From JAPYTK01 sp964401935 (GTDB lineage: Bacteria; Myxococcota_A; Polyangia; Polyangiales; Polyangiaceae): 64,000 bases of DNA. The stretch is taken from NCBI GenBank assembly GCA_964401935.1, contig CAYOAL010000032.1, positions 12,077 to 76,076 on the forward strand, read 5' to 3'. Of the stretch, positions 9,385-17,712 are shown in pieces; within the stretch, counting starts at the first letter, position 1; each line of letters opens with the position of its first letter. The notes under the pieces are model-generated. The model was not told the origin of the DNA. It searched no databases and saw only the letters and a list, made by a program, of their open reading frames with translations. Made by a program: the position numbers and the translations under genes.

Positions 9385-11232
9385 GTGAAACGCGGTACCA
9401 ACAAAGTGCGCTCGGTCCTGGCGGCCCTGATCACCATCTGCTTGCCGACGGCCATCTTGGCCTCGGCCTGCGCGGACACGAACGATGGCGACGTGGTCAC
9501 CCCCGCCGGCGGTGAGGGTGGCGGTGTCGGCGACGACGGCCCCGGCATCTGCCTGATGAACAACTGCTCGAGCGACGACCAGTGCGGAGGTTGCGCCGAC
9601 AAGCGGAACACCTGCCTCGTGGCCGAGAACCGCTGCGTCGCGTGCGACCCCAACACCGGGCAGGGCTGCGACGCCGGTGAGTACTGCACGTCGTTCGGCC
9701 TCTGCGCTCCGGACGGTCTCACCTGTCCGACCGATGACCGCGGCGTGCCGCAAGTGACCTGCACGCAGAACTCCGACTGTCTCGCCTGCAGCCCGATGCA
9801 CCAGGTGTGCGACACGGCGACCGGCCAGTGCCAGGCATGCACCGCCACCAACACCCAGCACTGCCTCTCGTCGGACATCTGCACCGACGGCGAGTGTTCT
9901 CCCAAGTGCCCCTCCAGCTGCGACGCAGACTCGGACTGCGGCCAGTGCGGCAGCCCCGGGAACGAGGCGCACGCGTGCAACCAGCACAAGTGCGCCGAGT
10001 GCTCGCCGACCTACCCCTGCGCGGCCGGCCTGCAATGCATCAAGGGCGCCTGCCTGCCGCAGTGCGGAATCCCCGGTCCCACCACCGGTGAGTGCCTCAG
10101 CCACGCAGACTGCGCCGCGTGCGGCGACGCCAACAACCCCTCCTCCCACACCTGCAAGAAGCCGATCAACAAGAACGGCCCCAACGATCGCGGCGTCTGC
10201 GCCCCTCAGGCCACGGGCTGCTCCGATCTGGGCAGCAGCGTGGCCGTCCTCCCCGAGCCGTGGAGCAGCGTGACCAACCTCTGCTCGAGCGACAACGACT
10301 GCGCCGGGCAGGGCATCACCTTCAACGTCGGCGAGGCCATCCGCGATCTCGTGGGCGGCAACGAGATCGACCTCGGCTTCACCGAGATCGAGATCAACGA
10401 CGCCAACGTGCAGTACAAGATGCCGGTGTGCGCCGACATCGAGCTGTCCAACAACATCAGCTGTGGCGTGTGTGTGCCTTGCGAGAAGGACGCCGACTGC
10501 GCGCCCATCGACATCGATCCCCTCGTGAGCCAGCTCTTCGCCTCCGACCCGCTGGCTCAGATCGCGGCCGCCCTCCTCTTCGACCTGCTCTGGGGTAGCC
10601 AGAAGAATCATCACCTGAACTTCTTCTGCGCCCCGGTGGCGGCGGGTTACGGCGTCTGTGCGCCTTGCGCCAACCCCCTCTCGGCGTGCGGCTCGGGCTC
10701 GGGCGGCAGCGGCAACACCAGCACCACCTGCGCTCACGACGTGTGCGTCGAAGGTGGGCCCCTCGGTCCGAGCTGCGACAGCTGCGCAGCGACCGTCTGC
10801 GACGAGGATCCCTACTGCTGCGACACCGAGTGGGACGACATCTGTGTGAGCGAGGCCGTCTCGTTCTGCGGCGCCTGCGGCTCGGGCACCTGCGCCCACA
10901 GCGAGTGTTCGATCGGCGCCAAGCTCGAGCCGTCGTGCAGCAGCTGCGCGGGCGCCATCTGCGCCGCCGACCCCTACTGCTGCGACACGGAGTGGGACTC
11001 GGTGTGCGTGAACGCGGTGGCCTCGACCTGCGGCGCCAGCACCTGCGGCGGCGGCGGCGGCGGCGGCGGCAACACGTGCTCGCACAGCGAGTGCAGCGCC
11101 GGCGGCAAGCTCACCGACGGCTGTTCTCCCTGCGCGACCGCCGTGTGTGACGAAGACGACTACTGTTGCACCACCGAGTGGGACGCGCTCTGCGTCGACA
11201 TCGCAGAGACGAAGTCGGCCTGCAGCTGCTGA
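9385..11232 (+). CDS. Cysteine-rich lipoprotein with three C-terminal CC-T-x-WD modules
   Basis: The 615-residue product starts at GTG 9385, preceded by GGAGG at 9373-9377. The N-terminus has a signal sequence ending in LASAC, a plausible though imperfect lipobox. Many CxxC and CDxxxDCGxC motifs follow, resembling disulfide-rich surface proteins of myxobacteria. The last 170 residues are three near-copies of a 50-residue module containing (C/D)PYCC-x-T-x-WDxxCV, at about 10726-10887, 10888-11040 and 11074-11229, the last two separated by a poly-Gly spacer. Inference: an outer-surface, disulfide-stabilised protein of unknown binding function. It stands alone, with a strong terminator after it. 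A loop near residues 310-410 lacking most cysteines may be a separate domain. Confidence 0.9.
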   Translation: MKRGTNKVRSVLAALITICLPTAILASACADTNDGDVVTPAGGEGGGVGDDGPGICLMNNCSSDDQCGGCADKRNTCLVAENRCVACDPNTGQGCDAGEYCTSFGLCAPDGLTCPTDDRGVPQVTCTQNSDCLACSPMHQVCDTATGQCQACTATNTQHCLSSDICTDGECSPKCPSSCDADSDCGQCGSPGNEAHACNQHKCAECSPTYPCAAGLQCIKGACLPQCGIPGPTTGECLSHADCAACGDANNPSSHTCKKPINKNGPNDRGVCAPQATGCSDLGSSVAVLPEPWSSVTNLCSSDNDCAGQGITFNVGEAIRDLVGGNEIDLGFTEIEINDANVQYKMPVCADIELSNNISCGVCVPCEKDADCAPIDIDPLVSQLFASDPLAQIAAALLFDLLWGSQKNHHLNFFCAPVAAGYGVCAPCANPLSACGSGSGGSGNTSTTCAHDVCVEGGPLGPSCDSCAATVCDEDPYCCDTEWDDICVSEAVSFCGACGSGTCAHSECSIGAKLEPSCSSCAGAICAADPYCCDTEWDSVCVNAVASTCGASTCGGGGGGGGNTCSHSECSAGGKLTDGCSPCATAVCDEDDYCCTTEWDALCVDIAETKSACSC

Positions 11233-11259
11233 CGTCGTCCTCTCCCCACCGAGCCGCTC

Positions 11260-11302
11260 GCGGGCGTCTCGCTCCTCTCGGAGTGAGACGCCCGCTTCTT
11301 TT
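11260..11302 (+). terminator. Rho-independent terminator
   Basis: A perfect 11-bp stem, GCGGGCGTCTC (11260-11270) with GAGACGCCCGC (11285-11295), encloses a 14-nt loop that can pair further (CTC with GAG). TTCTTTT follows at 11296-11302. It lies 27 bases after the stop of the Cys-rich lipoprotein gene and is the best canonical terminator in the window. Confidence 0.87.
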
Positions 11303-11325
11303 GTGAGTCTGCTACGCTCACGCCC

Positions 11326-11904
11326 ATGCGGTCCGGACGTATCTTCGGCTTGCTAGCGTGTCTCGCGATGGGGTGGGGGGCGATGGCCGCCTGCAGCGCC
11401 CGGGACGAGCCGCGAGGCTTTGGGCCCCAACCCTCCACCGGGCCGGGGATGAACATGGGGGGCCAAGGGGGGGAAGGTGGCGCCGACGCGCCGCCGCCGA
11501 TCTGCTCCTGTCTGCTGACGCTCTTGGGGGAGGGAGCGGGCTCGGGTACGACGTGCAGCGACTGCGTCGCGGGCACGGTGCAAACGGATCGAGCGTGCGA
11601 CCTCGCCGACGAGGCGTGTGAGGGCACGCCCGGCTGCTTCGAGCTGGTGAACTGCGTCAGCGCCTGCGACATGAACGCCGAGACCGCGCTCGACTGCGTG
11701 GCCGCGTGCATCCTCCCCCGCGACCGTGACGAGTTCACGATTCTGTACCACCAGCGAGCCGAGTGTTTCTGCGCCGAGTGCACCTTGGAGTGCGACACCT
11801 TTGGCGAGCCGATGTGTCCGATGGGCGGCGCGGGTGGCGCGGGCGGCGCGGGCGGCGCGGGCGGCGCGGGCGGCGCGGGCGGCGCTGCTGGCGGCGGAGG
11901 CTGA
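11326..11904 (+). CDS. Small Cys-rich lipoprotein with Gly-Gly-Ala tail
   Basis: The 192-residue protein has an N-terminal signal ending in AMAAC, a likely lipidation site, then a Gly-rich spacer. A compact domain of about 100 residues with some 14 cysteines follows (ICSCLL, CSDC, CFELVNCVSAC, CFCAEC). The tail is a run of Gly-Gly-Ala triplets from a 9-bp tandem repeat. The cysteine spacing resembles that of the small lipoprotein at 46658-47014, so the two may share a fold. Function unknown; location inferred as envelope. Confidence 0.82.
   Translation: MRSGRIFGLLACLAMGWGAMAACSARDEPRGFGPQPSTGPGMNMGGQGGEGGADAPPPICSCLLTLLGEGAGSGTTCSDCVAGTVQTDRACDLADEACEGTPGCFELVNCVSACDMNAETALDCVAACILPRDRDEFTILYHQRAECFCAECTLECDTFGEPMCPMGGAGGAGGAGGAGGAGGAGGAAGGGG
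11824..11886 (+). repeat. 9-bp tandem repeat coding for (Gly-Gly-Ala)n
   Basis: About seven near-perfect copies of GGCGCGGGC encode the Gly-Gly-Ala tail of the lipoprotein. One copy carries a T substitution. The 9-bp unit keeps frame, so copy-number change would alter tail length only. Confidence 0.85.
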
Positions 11905-12070
11905 GGAGAGCGCCGGCCGAGGCCGCGAGCCACCCCGCGGGGAGGCAGCGTCTTGTCGTTCGGTCGGCGCCGTAGCTCGTGAGCGGGGCTCACCTGCCCC
12001 CTCCTCGACCCAGGCGTCCTTGTTGGCCACAGGTCTCTGCACAGGGGACGATCGCGAGCCCGAGCCCCAC

Positions 12071-13474
12071 ATGCACCGCTCCACGCTCCCGTTCGCTGCC
12101 GCCCTCGCCGGCATGGCGCCAACCGTCGGCGCGCTCGGGCTCCTCGTCGTGGTTGGCTGTGCGAGCGAGCCCCCGGCGGTCGAGCACCAGGCGTTCGGCG
12201 ACCTCTCCGGTCCCCAGCCCAAGCTCGCCGCCGAGGGGCCGAGACCGGCGCCTACCCCGTGCCCGGCGATCGCGCGCTGGCTCCCCGAGATCCCAACCGG
12301 AGCCGTGGATCCCCCGCTCGTGGAGGTGACGGACCCGGAGCTGCTCTCGCCGTTCTTCGAGCGGGTCGCGCGGCTGTTGCGCGGCCTCGCCGACGACCAC
12401 GTGCGCATCGCGGTGTACGGCGATTCGAACCTCACGATGGACCATCTCAGCGGCCGGATGCGCCGCACGCTCCAGCTCCGCTACGGTGACGCAGGTCATG
12501 GCTTCGTCGCCCTCGGCCGGCCGTGGAGCCACTATCTCCACATGGACGTTCGACACGACGCGGCCGGCTTCGTCTCGTATGCGGTGTCGACCGCACCGGT
12601 CCCCGACGGGGCGTACGGGATGTCCGGGATCGCCGCGGAGAGCCTCTACGGCGGCGCCAAGAGCTGGATCGCCACCGCCCATGCGGGGGCCCCGATCGGC
12701 ACCACCGCGAGCCGCTTCGAGGTGTTCTTCATGCGCGGCCCGTCGTGGGGCACCTTCGACGTCATCGTCGATCACGAGAAACACACCACCGTCGACTCCT
12801 CCGTCGGCGAGCCCGGGGTTGGCGTTCATCCCTTCGAGCTCGAGGACGCGCCGCACCACGTCGCGTTCGTGGCCACCGATAGGCGCCGACGCGTACGCCT
12901 CCTCGGCGCGACGCTCGAGCGCGGGACGCCGAGCTTCGTGGTCGATGCGTTCGGCGTGGGAGCGATGAACACACGATCGCAAGCGCGAGCGGATCCCGCG
13001 ATCAGTCGACCGATGCTCGAGCGTCGCGGCTACGACCTGGTGATCTTCGCCACCGGCGCCAACGACGTGTTCACCCTCGACGTCACCCCGCACCACCTCG
13101 CGGATCTGATCGAGCGCCATCGCCAGGCGCTGCCCGGCGCGCCCATTCTCTTGCTCACCCCCGCCGACCGCGGCAAAGAGAAGACGTTCCCGCCCACCCT
13201 CGCCGCGGTCGAGCAGCGGCGGGCCATCGCCAAGCAGAACCGCGTGGCCCTCTGGGACCTGTTCTTGGCGATGGGGGGGAAGGACTCCATGCGGGGGTTC
13301 AAGCAACGCGGCCTCGCGAAGTCGGACTACATCCACTTCAACGAAGAAGGGGGCGGCTACATGGGCGATCGGCTCGTCTACGCGCTATTCTCGGGGCTCT
13401 GGAAGTATGTCGACGCGCACCCCAAGGCAGGCTGCGAGGGCCCCGTCGGCGCCCCCCCGCCAAAAAAAGAGTGA
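12071..13474 (+). CDS. SGNH/GDSL-family hydrolase lipoprotein
   Basis: The 467-residue protein begins at ATG 12071 with a hydrophobic segment ending in VVVGC, a clear lipobox. SGNH hydrolase blocks are in order: block I YGDSN with Ser119, a central Gly-rich region, block III ATGAND (oxyanion Asn) in the second half, and block V with an Asp and His in SDYIHFNEEG near the C-terminus. The family hydrolyses esters, often acetyl groups on polysaccharides or peptidoglycan; the wording resembles bacterial envelope SGNH lipases and acetylesterases. The substrate is not identifiable. Only 13 bases separate it from the next lipoprotein gene, so they are probably co-transcribed. Confidence 0.88.
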   Translation: MHRSTLPFAAALAGMAPTVGALGLLVVVGCASEPPAVEHQAFGDLSGPQPKLAAEGPRPAPTPCPAIARWLPEIPTGAVDPPLVEVTDPELLSPFFERVARLLRGLADDHVRIAVYGDSNLTMDHLSGRMRRTLQLRYGDAGHGFVALGRPWSHYLHMDVRHDAAGFVSYAVSTAPVPDGAYGMSGIAAESLYGGAKSWIATAHAGAPIGTTASRFEVFFMRGPSWGTFDVIVDHEKHTTVDSSVGEPGVGVHPFELEDAPHHVAFVATDRRRRVRLLGATLERGTPSFVVDAFGVGAMNTRSQARADPAISRPMLERRGYDLVIFATGANDVFTLDVTPHHLADLIERHRQALPGAPILLLTPADRGKEKTFPPTLAAVEQRRAIAKQNRVALWDLFLAMGGKDSMRGFKQRGLAKSDYIHFNEEGGGYMGDRLVYALFSGLWKYVDAHPKAGCEGPVGAPPPKKE

Positions 13475-13487
13475 CGGGTTTCGGCGC

Positions 13488-15272
13488 ATGAGCCGTCCAA
13501 GGGACATGCGGTCCCGGTGGCTGTGGCTGCTCGCTATCTTCCTCGTGTTCACGAGCGGTTGCGCATTCGACCGAGCCATCGATGCCGGTCACGCGCTCGT
13601 CGAGGCGCGCCAGTATCGCGCGGCGCTCGCGGAGTATGAGCGCGCGCTTCGCCTCGATCCCGACTCGGGCGAGGCGCGGGCCCTCGTCGGGCAGATCACG
13701 CCGTACGCGCTGAACGAGGCCGAGGCCGACATGAAGGCCGAGCTCGACAAGAGCGCCTACGAGGCCGCGATGCGGCACGTGGCCTACGTTCGGCGCTACG
13801 ACCAAAAGCGCGCGGACAAGCTCTCCGAGCGCGTCGAGCTCCAGATGCGTACCCACACCGAAGCCCTCATGGCCAAGGGCGACATGGAGGGCGCCTATCC
13901 GCTCGCAGTACGCACCGCCAGGTTGTTCCCGAACGCCGTTGGCATCAACGCCACCTTTCGACGGTTGCGCGCGCACTTCATGGCCCAGGCCGAGCAGCGT
14001 GCGGCCCTCGGGCAATACGCGGAGGCGCTCGCGTCGCTCGACATCATCGAGAAACACGAGCCGGCGATGGCGGCCACGCTCGAGCCGACGCGCGCCAAGA
14101 TCCGTGGCATCTGGGCCGACACGGTCGTGGCCAAGGCACAAGCAGCCGAGGCCCGCGAAGAGCTCGGAGCAGCCGCCGCCCTCTATGGTCGCGCGTTCGA
14201 GATCGCCGGCCGCTCCCCCGACGGCGACGCGATGCGGCGGCTGGTGCGGGAGCTTCGGGCCGACGGCCTGTTTCATGTCGACGTGGCGTACGACGGCGAC
14301 GTGCAGCGGAGGAGCGCGGTGGCCACCCGCGCTGCACCCAAGCTCGACGGCATCGAGGGCGTCGTGCTCGGCTCCGAAGAAGACGGCGCCTCGATGCGGG
14401 TGGCGGTGCATGCGGGGCCCGCGAGCTGCGGTGAGACGTTCAGCGTCTCGACGCGCTCGAAGGACTATGTGGCGGGGACCCGACAGGTGCGAAACCCCGC
14501 CTACGATCGACTCAGCGTCGACATCGACAACCTCACCGCCGAGATCAACGTGCTCTCGGGCAAGGTCTCCGCCAAGAAGTCCGAGGTCGATCAGCTCGAC
14601 AGCCGCCTCCGTCGCTGCGAAGAGCGGCGGTCCCGCGCGTCGGGACAAGGGGGCGGCGGTCCAGAGCCGCCGAGCTGCAGCGAGATCTCCGGCAACCTCA
14701 GCACCGCGAAGAGCGAGCTGAGCTCCCTGTCCTCGCAGCTGAGCTCGGCCGAGTCGCAGCTAGCGGGCCGCATCAGTCAGCGGTCGAGCACATCGCAGAC
14801 CCTCACCGAGGACATCATCGAGACCTTCACCTACGAGGTGCGGCACAACACTCGGCGCTGCGGCCTCACGCTGTCGGTCTCGCTCGAGCCCGCGTGGAGT
14901 GGCGTCGAGAAACATCAGGTTCGCGGTGAGGGCGTCACGGCCGACGACAGCCACGCCGGGTTCGCCACCTACGGCGTCGCGCTCGACCCGCTGTCTTATC
15001 CGAGGAGCGACGCCGAGCTGATCTCCCGCGCGGACTCGGACGCGGTCGATGGGTTGGTGAAGCTGGTGGGCGGCAAGGTGGCCGACTACTACCGCGCGAT
15101 GACGGATCGCGCCCTCGAGACCGAGGCGACCGACGTGGCCGCCGCGGCCGACATGATGGTGGCCATCGTGGCCGCGGGCCGTAAGCATCTCGACGGTCCG
15201 CGCGTGAGCACGCTCGGCACGCGCCTCCATGCCCGCTTCGGCCTCGAATCCATCGACACGCTCCGGAAGTGA
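13488..15272 (+). CDS. TPR and coiled-coil lipoprotein
   Basis: The product (594 aa from ATG 13488; ATG 13506 also possible) has a signal peptide ending in FTSGC, a good lipobox. Residues of about 20-230 are TPR-like helices (ALAEYERALRLDPDSGEA). A beta-rich segment follows, then a coiled coil of about 80 residues with heptad Leu/Ile and Ser/Gln (about residues 340-430), interrupted by a Gly/Pro-Cys loop. The C-terminal domain is unrecognised. It probably acts as a periplasmic scaffold. Immediately downstream of the SGNH hydrolase gene and likely in one operon with it. Confidence 0.85.
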   Translation: MSRPRDMRSRWLWLLAIFLVFTSGCAFDRAIDAGHALVEARQYRAALAEYERALRLDPDSGEARALVGQITPYALNEAEADMKAELDKSAYEAAMRHVAYVRRYDQKRADKLSERVELQMRTHTEALMAKGDMEGAYPLAVRTARLFPNAVGINATFRRLRAHFMAQAEQRAALGQYAEALASLDIIEKHEPAMAATLEPTRAKIRGIWADTVVAKAQAAEAREELGAAAALYGRAFEIAGRSPDGDAMRRLVRELRADGLFHVDVAYDGDVQRRSAVATRAAPKLDGIEGVVLGSEEDGASMRVAVHAGPASCGETFSVSTRSKDYVAGTRQVRNPAYDRLSVDIDNLTAEINVLSGKVSAKKSEVDQLDSRLRRCEERRSRASGQGGGGPEPPSCSEISGNLSTAKSELSSLSSQLSSAESQLAGRISQRSSTSQTLTEDIIETFTYEVRHNTRRCGLTLSVSLEPAWSGVEKHQVRGEGVTADDSHAGFATYGVALDPLSYPRSDAELISRADSDAVDGLVKLVGGKVADYYRAMTDRALETEATDVAAAADMMVAIVAAGRKHLDGPRVSTLGTRLHARFGLESIDTLRK

Positions 15273-15278
15273 TATACT
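15273..15278 (+). promoter_or_regulatory. Candidate -10 box (TATACT)
   Basis: TATACT overlaps the end of the upstream gene and lies 55 bases before the ATG at 15333. The only -35-like string, TCGACA at 15253-15258, is 14 bp away, which is too close for a standard promoter. Kept as a weak call because the downstream gene has its own strong ribosome binding site. Confidence 0.3.
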
Positions 15279-15332
15279 GGCGCGTCGTTCATTCGGTCCT
15301 TGCTGTAAGGATCCGCACCGGAGGTGGTTTTC

Positions 15333-15725
15333 ATGGATATGCTGAACTGCGTGCGATGCGAGGGGTTCATCCCCGCCAAGGCTTCCTCCTGCCCACACTG
15401 TGACGCCCCGACCGGCCGGCGCAGCAAGCTCCGAACCTTGCTGAACGTCGCTGGCGGTGGCGCGGTGGCCATGACCCTCATGGCCTGTTACGGCGGTGCT
15501 CCACGAGACTACGCGCCGGTTGCGCCGACGAACACCAACGCGTGCACGGATCCGAGCCAAGACCTCGACAAGGATGGCTACTGTGGCGACGACTGCGACG
15601 AGATGAACGCCGCGATCCACCCCGGGGCGGCCGACACCTCGGAGGACGGGATCGATCAGAACTGCGACGGGGTGGACGGCGTCCCGTCGAGCACAGCGGC
15701 TCCGTCGAGCACCATCGCCCAGTGA
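15333..15725 (+). CDS. Zinc-ribbon membrane protein with MopE-type metal-binding motif
   Basis: Start ATG 15333 is set by GGAGGTGG at 15320-15327; the in-frame GTG at 15324 lies inside that site. The 130-residue protein begins with a four-cysteine zinc ribbon (CVRC...CPHC). A hydrophobic stretch around residues 40-53 contains LMAC, which could be a transmembrane anchor or a displaced lipobox. The C-terminal half has DLDKDGYCGDDCDE...GIDQNCDGVD, the Asp-rich putative metal-binding motif of MopE-like surface proteins. The tail is Ser/Thr/Pro-rich. Inference: an inner-membrane protein with a cytosolic zinc ribbon and an external metal-binding segment, or a lipoprotein with an unusually long leader. 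Confidence 0.8.
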   Translation: MDMLNCVRCEGFIPAKASSCPHCDAPTGRRSKLRTLLNVAGGGAVAMTLMACYGGAPRDYAPVAPTNTNACTDPSQDLDKDGYCGDDCDEMNAAIHPGAADTSEDGIDQNCDGVDGVPSSTAAPSSTIAQ

Positions 15726-15734
15726 CCCGGAGGT

Positions 15735-15827
15735 GAGCTCCCGCGGGGGAGCTCCCGCCGGCTCAGCCCTGCCGCCGCGATCCCCGGGGGAGCCCTCTCG
15801 CGGGCTGAGCCGCCTCCGCGGGGAGGC
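15735..15827. terminator. Cluster of GC hairpins between convergent genes
   Basis: Three hairpins lie between convergent genes. GAGCTCCC/GGGAGCTC (15735-15742 and 15747-15754) has a GCGG loop. GCCTCC/GGAGGC (15812-15817 and 15822-15827) has a similar GCGG loop. An 11-bp inverted repeat, CGGCTCAGCCC (15759-15769) with GGGCTGAGCCG (15802-15812), spans them. There are no T-tracts. A bidirectional termination or RNA-end role is likely but inferred. Confidence 0.5.
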
Positions 15828-15834
15828 TCTCTCC

Positions 15835-16674
15835 TCACGACCGGAGCTTCGGCAGCCGGCGGTGGTTGTAGATCGGGATGGCCTGGCGGACGGCTGCCAC
15901 CCGGTCGAGATCGAGCTCCGCGAGACACAGGCCGACGCCTTGCCCTCTGTCGGCCACGACCGCGCCCCACGGATCGATGATCAGGCTGTGGCCATAGCTC
16001 TGGCGCTTGCCCTCGGCGTCGTGGGTGCCCCACTGCGCGGGCGCGAGCACCCAACACTGGGTCTCGATCGCGCGCGCGCGGAGGAGACAGTGCCAGTGGT
16101 CCTTGCCGGTGGTGAGCGTGAACGCGGAGGGCACCGCGATGATCTCTGCGCCACGGTCGACCAACGCGCGGTAAAGCTCGGGGAAGCGCAGATCGTAACA
16201 GATGCTCATGCCGACGCGGCCGAGCGGGGTCTCTGCGATCACCACCTCATCGCCGGCCGCAACCGAGTCCGACTCGTTGATGGTGAGCCCACCCGGCACG
16301 TCCACGTCGAACAGGTGGATCTTGCGATACACGGCGAGGCGGTCGCCGTTGGGGCCGTAGAGCACGCTCGTGTTGAAGCAGCGCGTGGTGTCCACCTCGC
16401 CGTCGGCGCCGAGCCGGCGCTCGGCCATGCCTCCCACGAGGAGGTAGATGCCGAGCTCGTCGGCGAGCCGCGCGAGGCGCGTCGCGATAGGTCCGTCGAG
16501 GCTCTCCGCGAGCTCCACCTTGTGAAACTGGGCCCCGAGAAACGGTGTGTTCTCGGGGGTGGCGATCAGGGACGCGCCGCGCAGCGCAGCCCGGCGGACG
16601 AGCTCCTCGGTGGTCGCCAAGTTGGCCTCGACGTCGTTCGTCGAGCGGAGCTGGACACAGGCCGCGAGGAACAT
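15835..16674 (-). CDS. Nitrilase-superfamily amidase, NIT1-like (deaminated glutathione amidase)
   Basis: This 279-residue carbon-nitrogen hydrolase carries the catalytic triad Glu41 (ATPEN), Lys118 (YRKIHLFD) and Cys159 (SICYDLRFPE). Wording through PSAFTLTTGKDHWHCLLRAR, AIETQCWVLAPAQWG and SYGHSLIIDPWG is very close to the eukaryotic/bacterial NIT1 branch, which hydrolyses deaminated glutathione as metabolite repair. It lacks a fused HIT domain. ATG 16674 is preferred; ATG 16683 is in frame. It is monocistronic, divergent from the acyltransferase gene and convergent with the MopE-type gene. The omega-amidase (NIT2) branch is the main alternative. Confidence 0.9.
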   Translation of the reverse strand: MFLAACVQLRSTNDVEANLATTEELVRRAALRGASLIATPENTPFLGAQFHKVELAESLDGPIATRLARLADELGIYLLVGGMAERRLGADGEVDTTRCFNTSVLYGPNGDRLAVYRKIHLFDVDVPGGLTINESDSVAAGDEVVIAETPLGRVGMSICYDLRFPELYRALVDRGAEIIAVPSAFTLTTGKDHWHCLLRARAIETQCWVLAPAQWGTHDAEGKRQSYGHSLIIDPWGAVVADRGQGVGLCLAELDLDRVAAVRQAIPIYNHRRLPKLRS

Positions 16675-16887
16675 GGCGCACACTATTGACCGCCGGACCG
16701 CCGCCGGTCAACCCAGCGCCAAACCTGCGTCCGCGCCCGCGCCCGTCGCGGACCGACTCGAGCGCTCCGGCGCCGAGAGCCTCCGTCCCCGCGCCGCCCC
16801 CCGACCCGGCCTCGTTTCGCTGTTGCATGGGAACCTGCTTCGAACTTGCGGGAAAGGGTACTAGGCTCGCGCGCCGAGGAGACGAGC

Positions 16888-17712
16888 GTGGCGTTTGGGA
16901 CGCTGAGAGAGGTTCAGGAGCGGGTGAAGCGGTTGGAGCTGCCCTTCAACCGTTTCGGCGTGGATCCTTACGGCATCTCGCGCAGCCACCTGCGCCGTGC
17001 CTTCGCGGGGCTGACGTGGTTCTACCGTCACTACTTCAACGTGCGCGTGGAGGGCATCGAGCACGTGCCTCCGCGAGGGCGCGCCATGCTCGTCGGCAAC
17101 CACTCGGGAGGGGTCGCGCTCGACGCGGCGATGGTGATCGCCTCGCAGTTCCTCGACATGGAGCCCCCCCGCCTCGCGCAGGGGATGGCCGAGAAGTTCA
17201 TCGCCCAGACGCCATTCTTCTCGCTGTGGACCCATCGCTGCGGCCAGTTCACCGGTCTGCCCGAGCACGCGGTGAAGCTCTTGGAGGACGAGCGTTTGTT
17301 GCTGGTGTTTCCCGAGGGAGCCCGGGGTACCGCGAAGCTCTACAAGGAGCGACACAGCTTGGTGCGATTCGGCACCGGCTTCATGCGCCTCGCGCTGGAG
17401 ACGAACACGCCCATCGTTCCCTTCGCCTTCGTAGGCGGGGGAGAGGCGATCCCGACGATCTACAACTCGGAGTGGCTCGGCAAGCTCATGGGCGCCCCCT
17501 ACGTTCCCATTACCCCCTACTTTGCCACCGTGCCGCTCCCGGTGCGGCTGCAGATCGTATACGGCGAGCCGCTATCGTTGGAGGGCCGAGGCGACGAGGA
17601 CGATGAGATCATCGTTGGCTACGTCGACCAGGTGAAGGCGCGCATCCAAGCGCTCATCGAGCGGGGACGGCGGCTGAGGCGCGGGCACGCCACGCTGGAG
17701 GTGAGCCGGTGA
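16888..17712 (+). CDS. Lysophospholipid acyltransferase-family protein
   Basis: The 274-residue protein starts at GTG 16888, six bases after GAGGAG (16876-16881). It has the acyltransferase block I as NHSGGVALD (His72, Asp79), wider than the classic NHx4D and typical of the MGAT/PlsC-like branch, and block III as FPEGARG (141-147). Such enzymes transfer an acyl chain to a lysolipid or glycerol lipid at the cytoplasmic membrane. The exact acceptor is unknown. Its stop overlaps the start of the downstream SDR gene by 4 bp (GTGA), implying translational coupling. Confidence 0.85.
   Translation: MAFGTLREVQERVKRLELPFNRFGVDPYGISRSHLRRAFAGLTWFYRHYFNVRVEGIEHVPPRGRAMLVGNHSGGVALDAAMVIASQFLDMEPPRLAQGMAEKFIAQTPFFSLWTHRCGQFTGLPEHAVKLLEDERLLLVFPEGARGTAKLYKERHSLVRFGTGFMRLALETNTPIVPFAFVGGGEAIPTIYNSEWLGKLMGAPYVPITPYFATVPLPVRLQIVYGEPLSLEGRGDEDDEIIVGYVDQVKARIQALIERGRRLRRGHATLEVSR

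Noticed and set aside
9262..11085. Reverse frame opposite the Cys-rich lipoprotein gene (about 600 aa, Ala/Val/Gly-rich)
   Set aside because: Antisense shadow; the forward frame has a ribosome binding site, signal and repeated Cys modules.
11990..13336. Reverse frame opposite the SGNH hydrolase gene
   Set aside because: Shadow frame with no motifs, while the forward strand shows all SGNH blocks.
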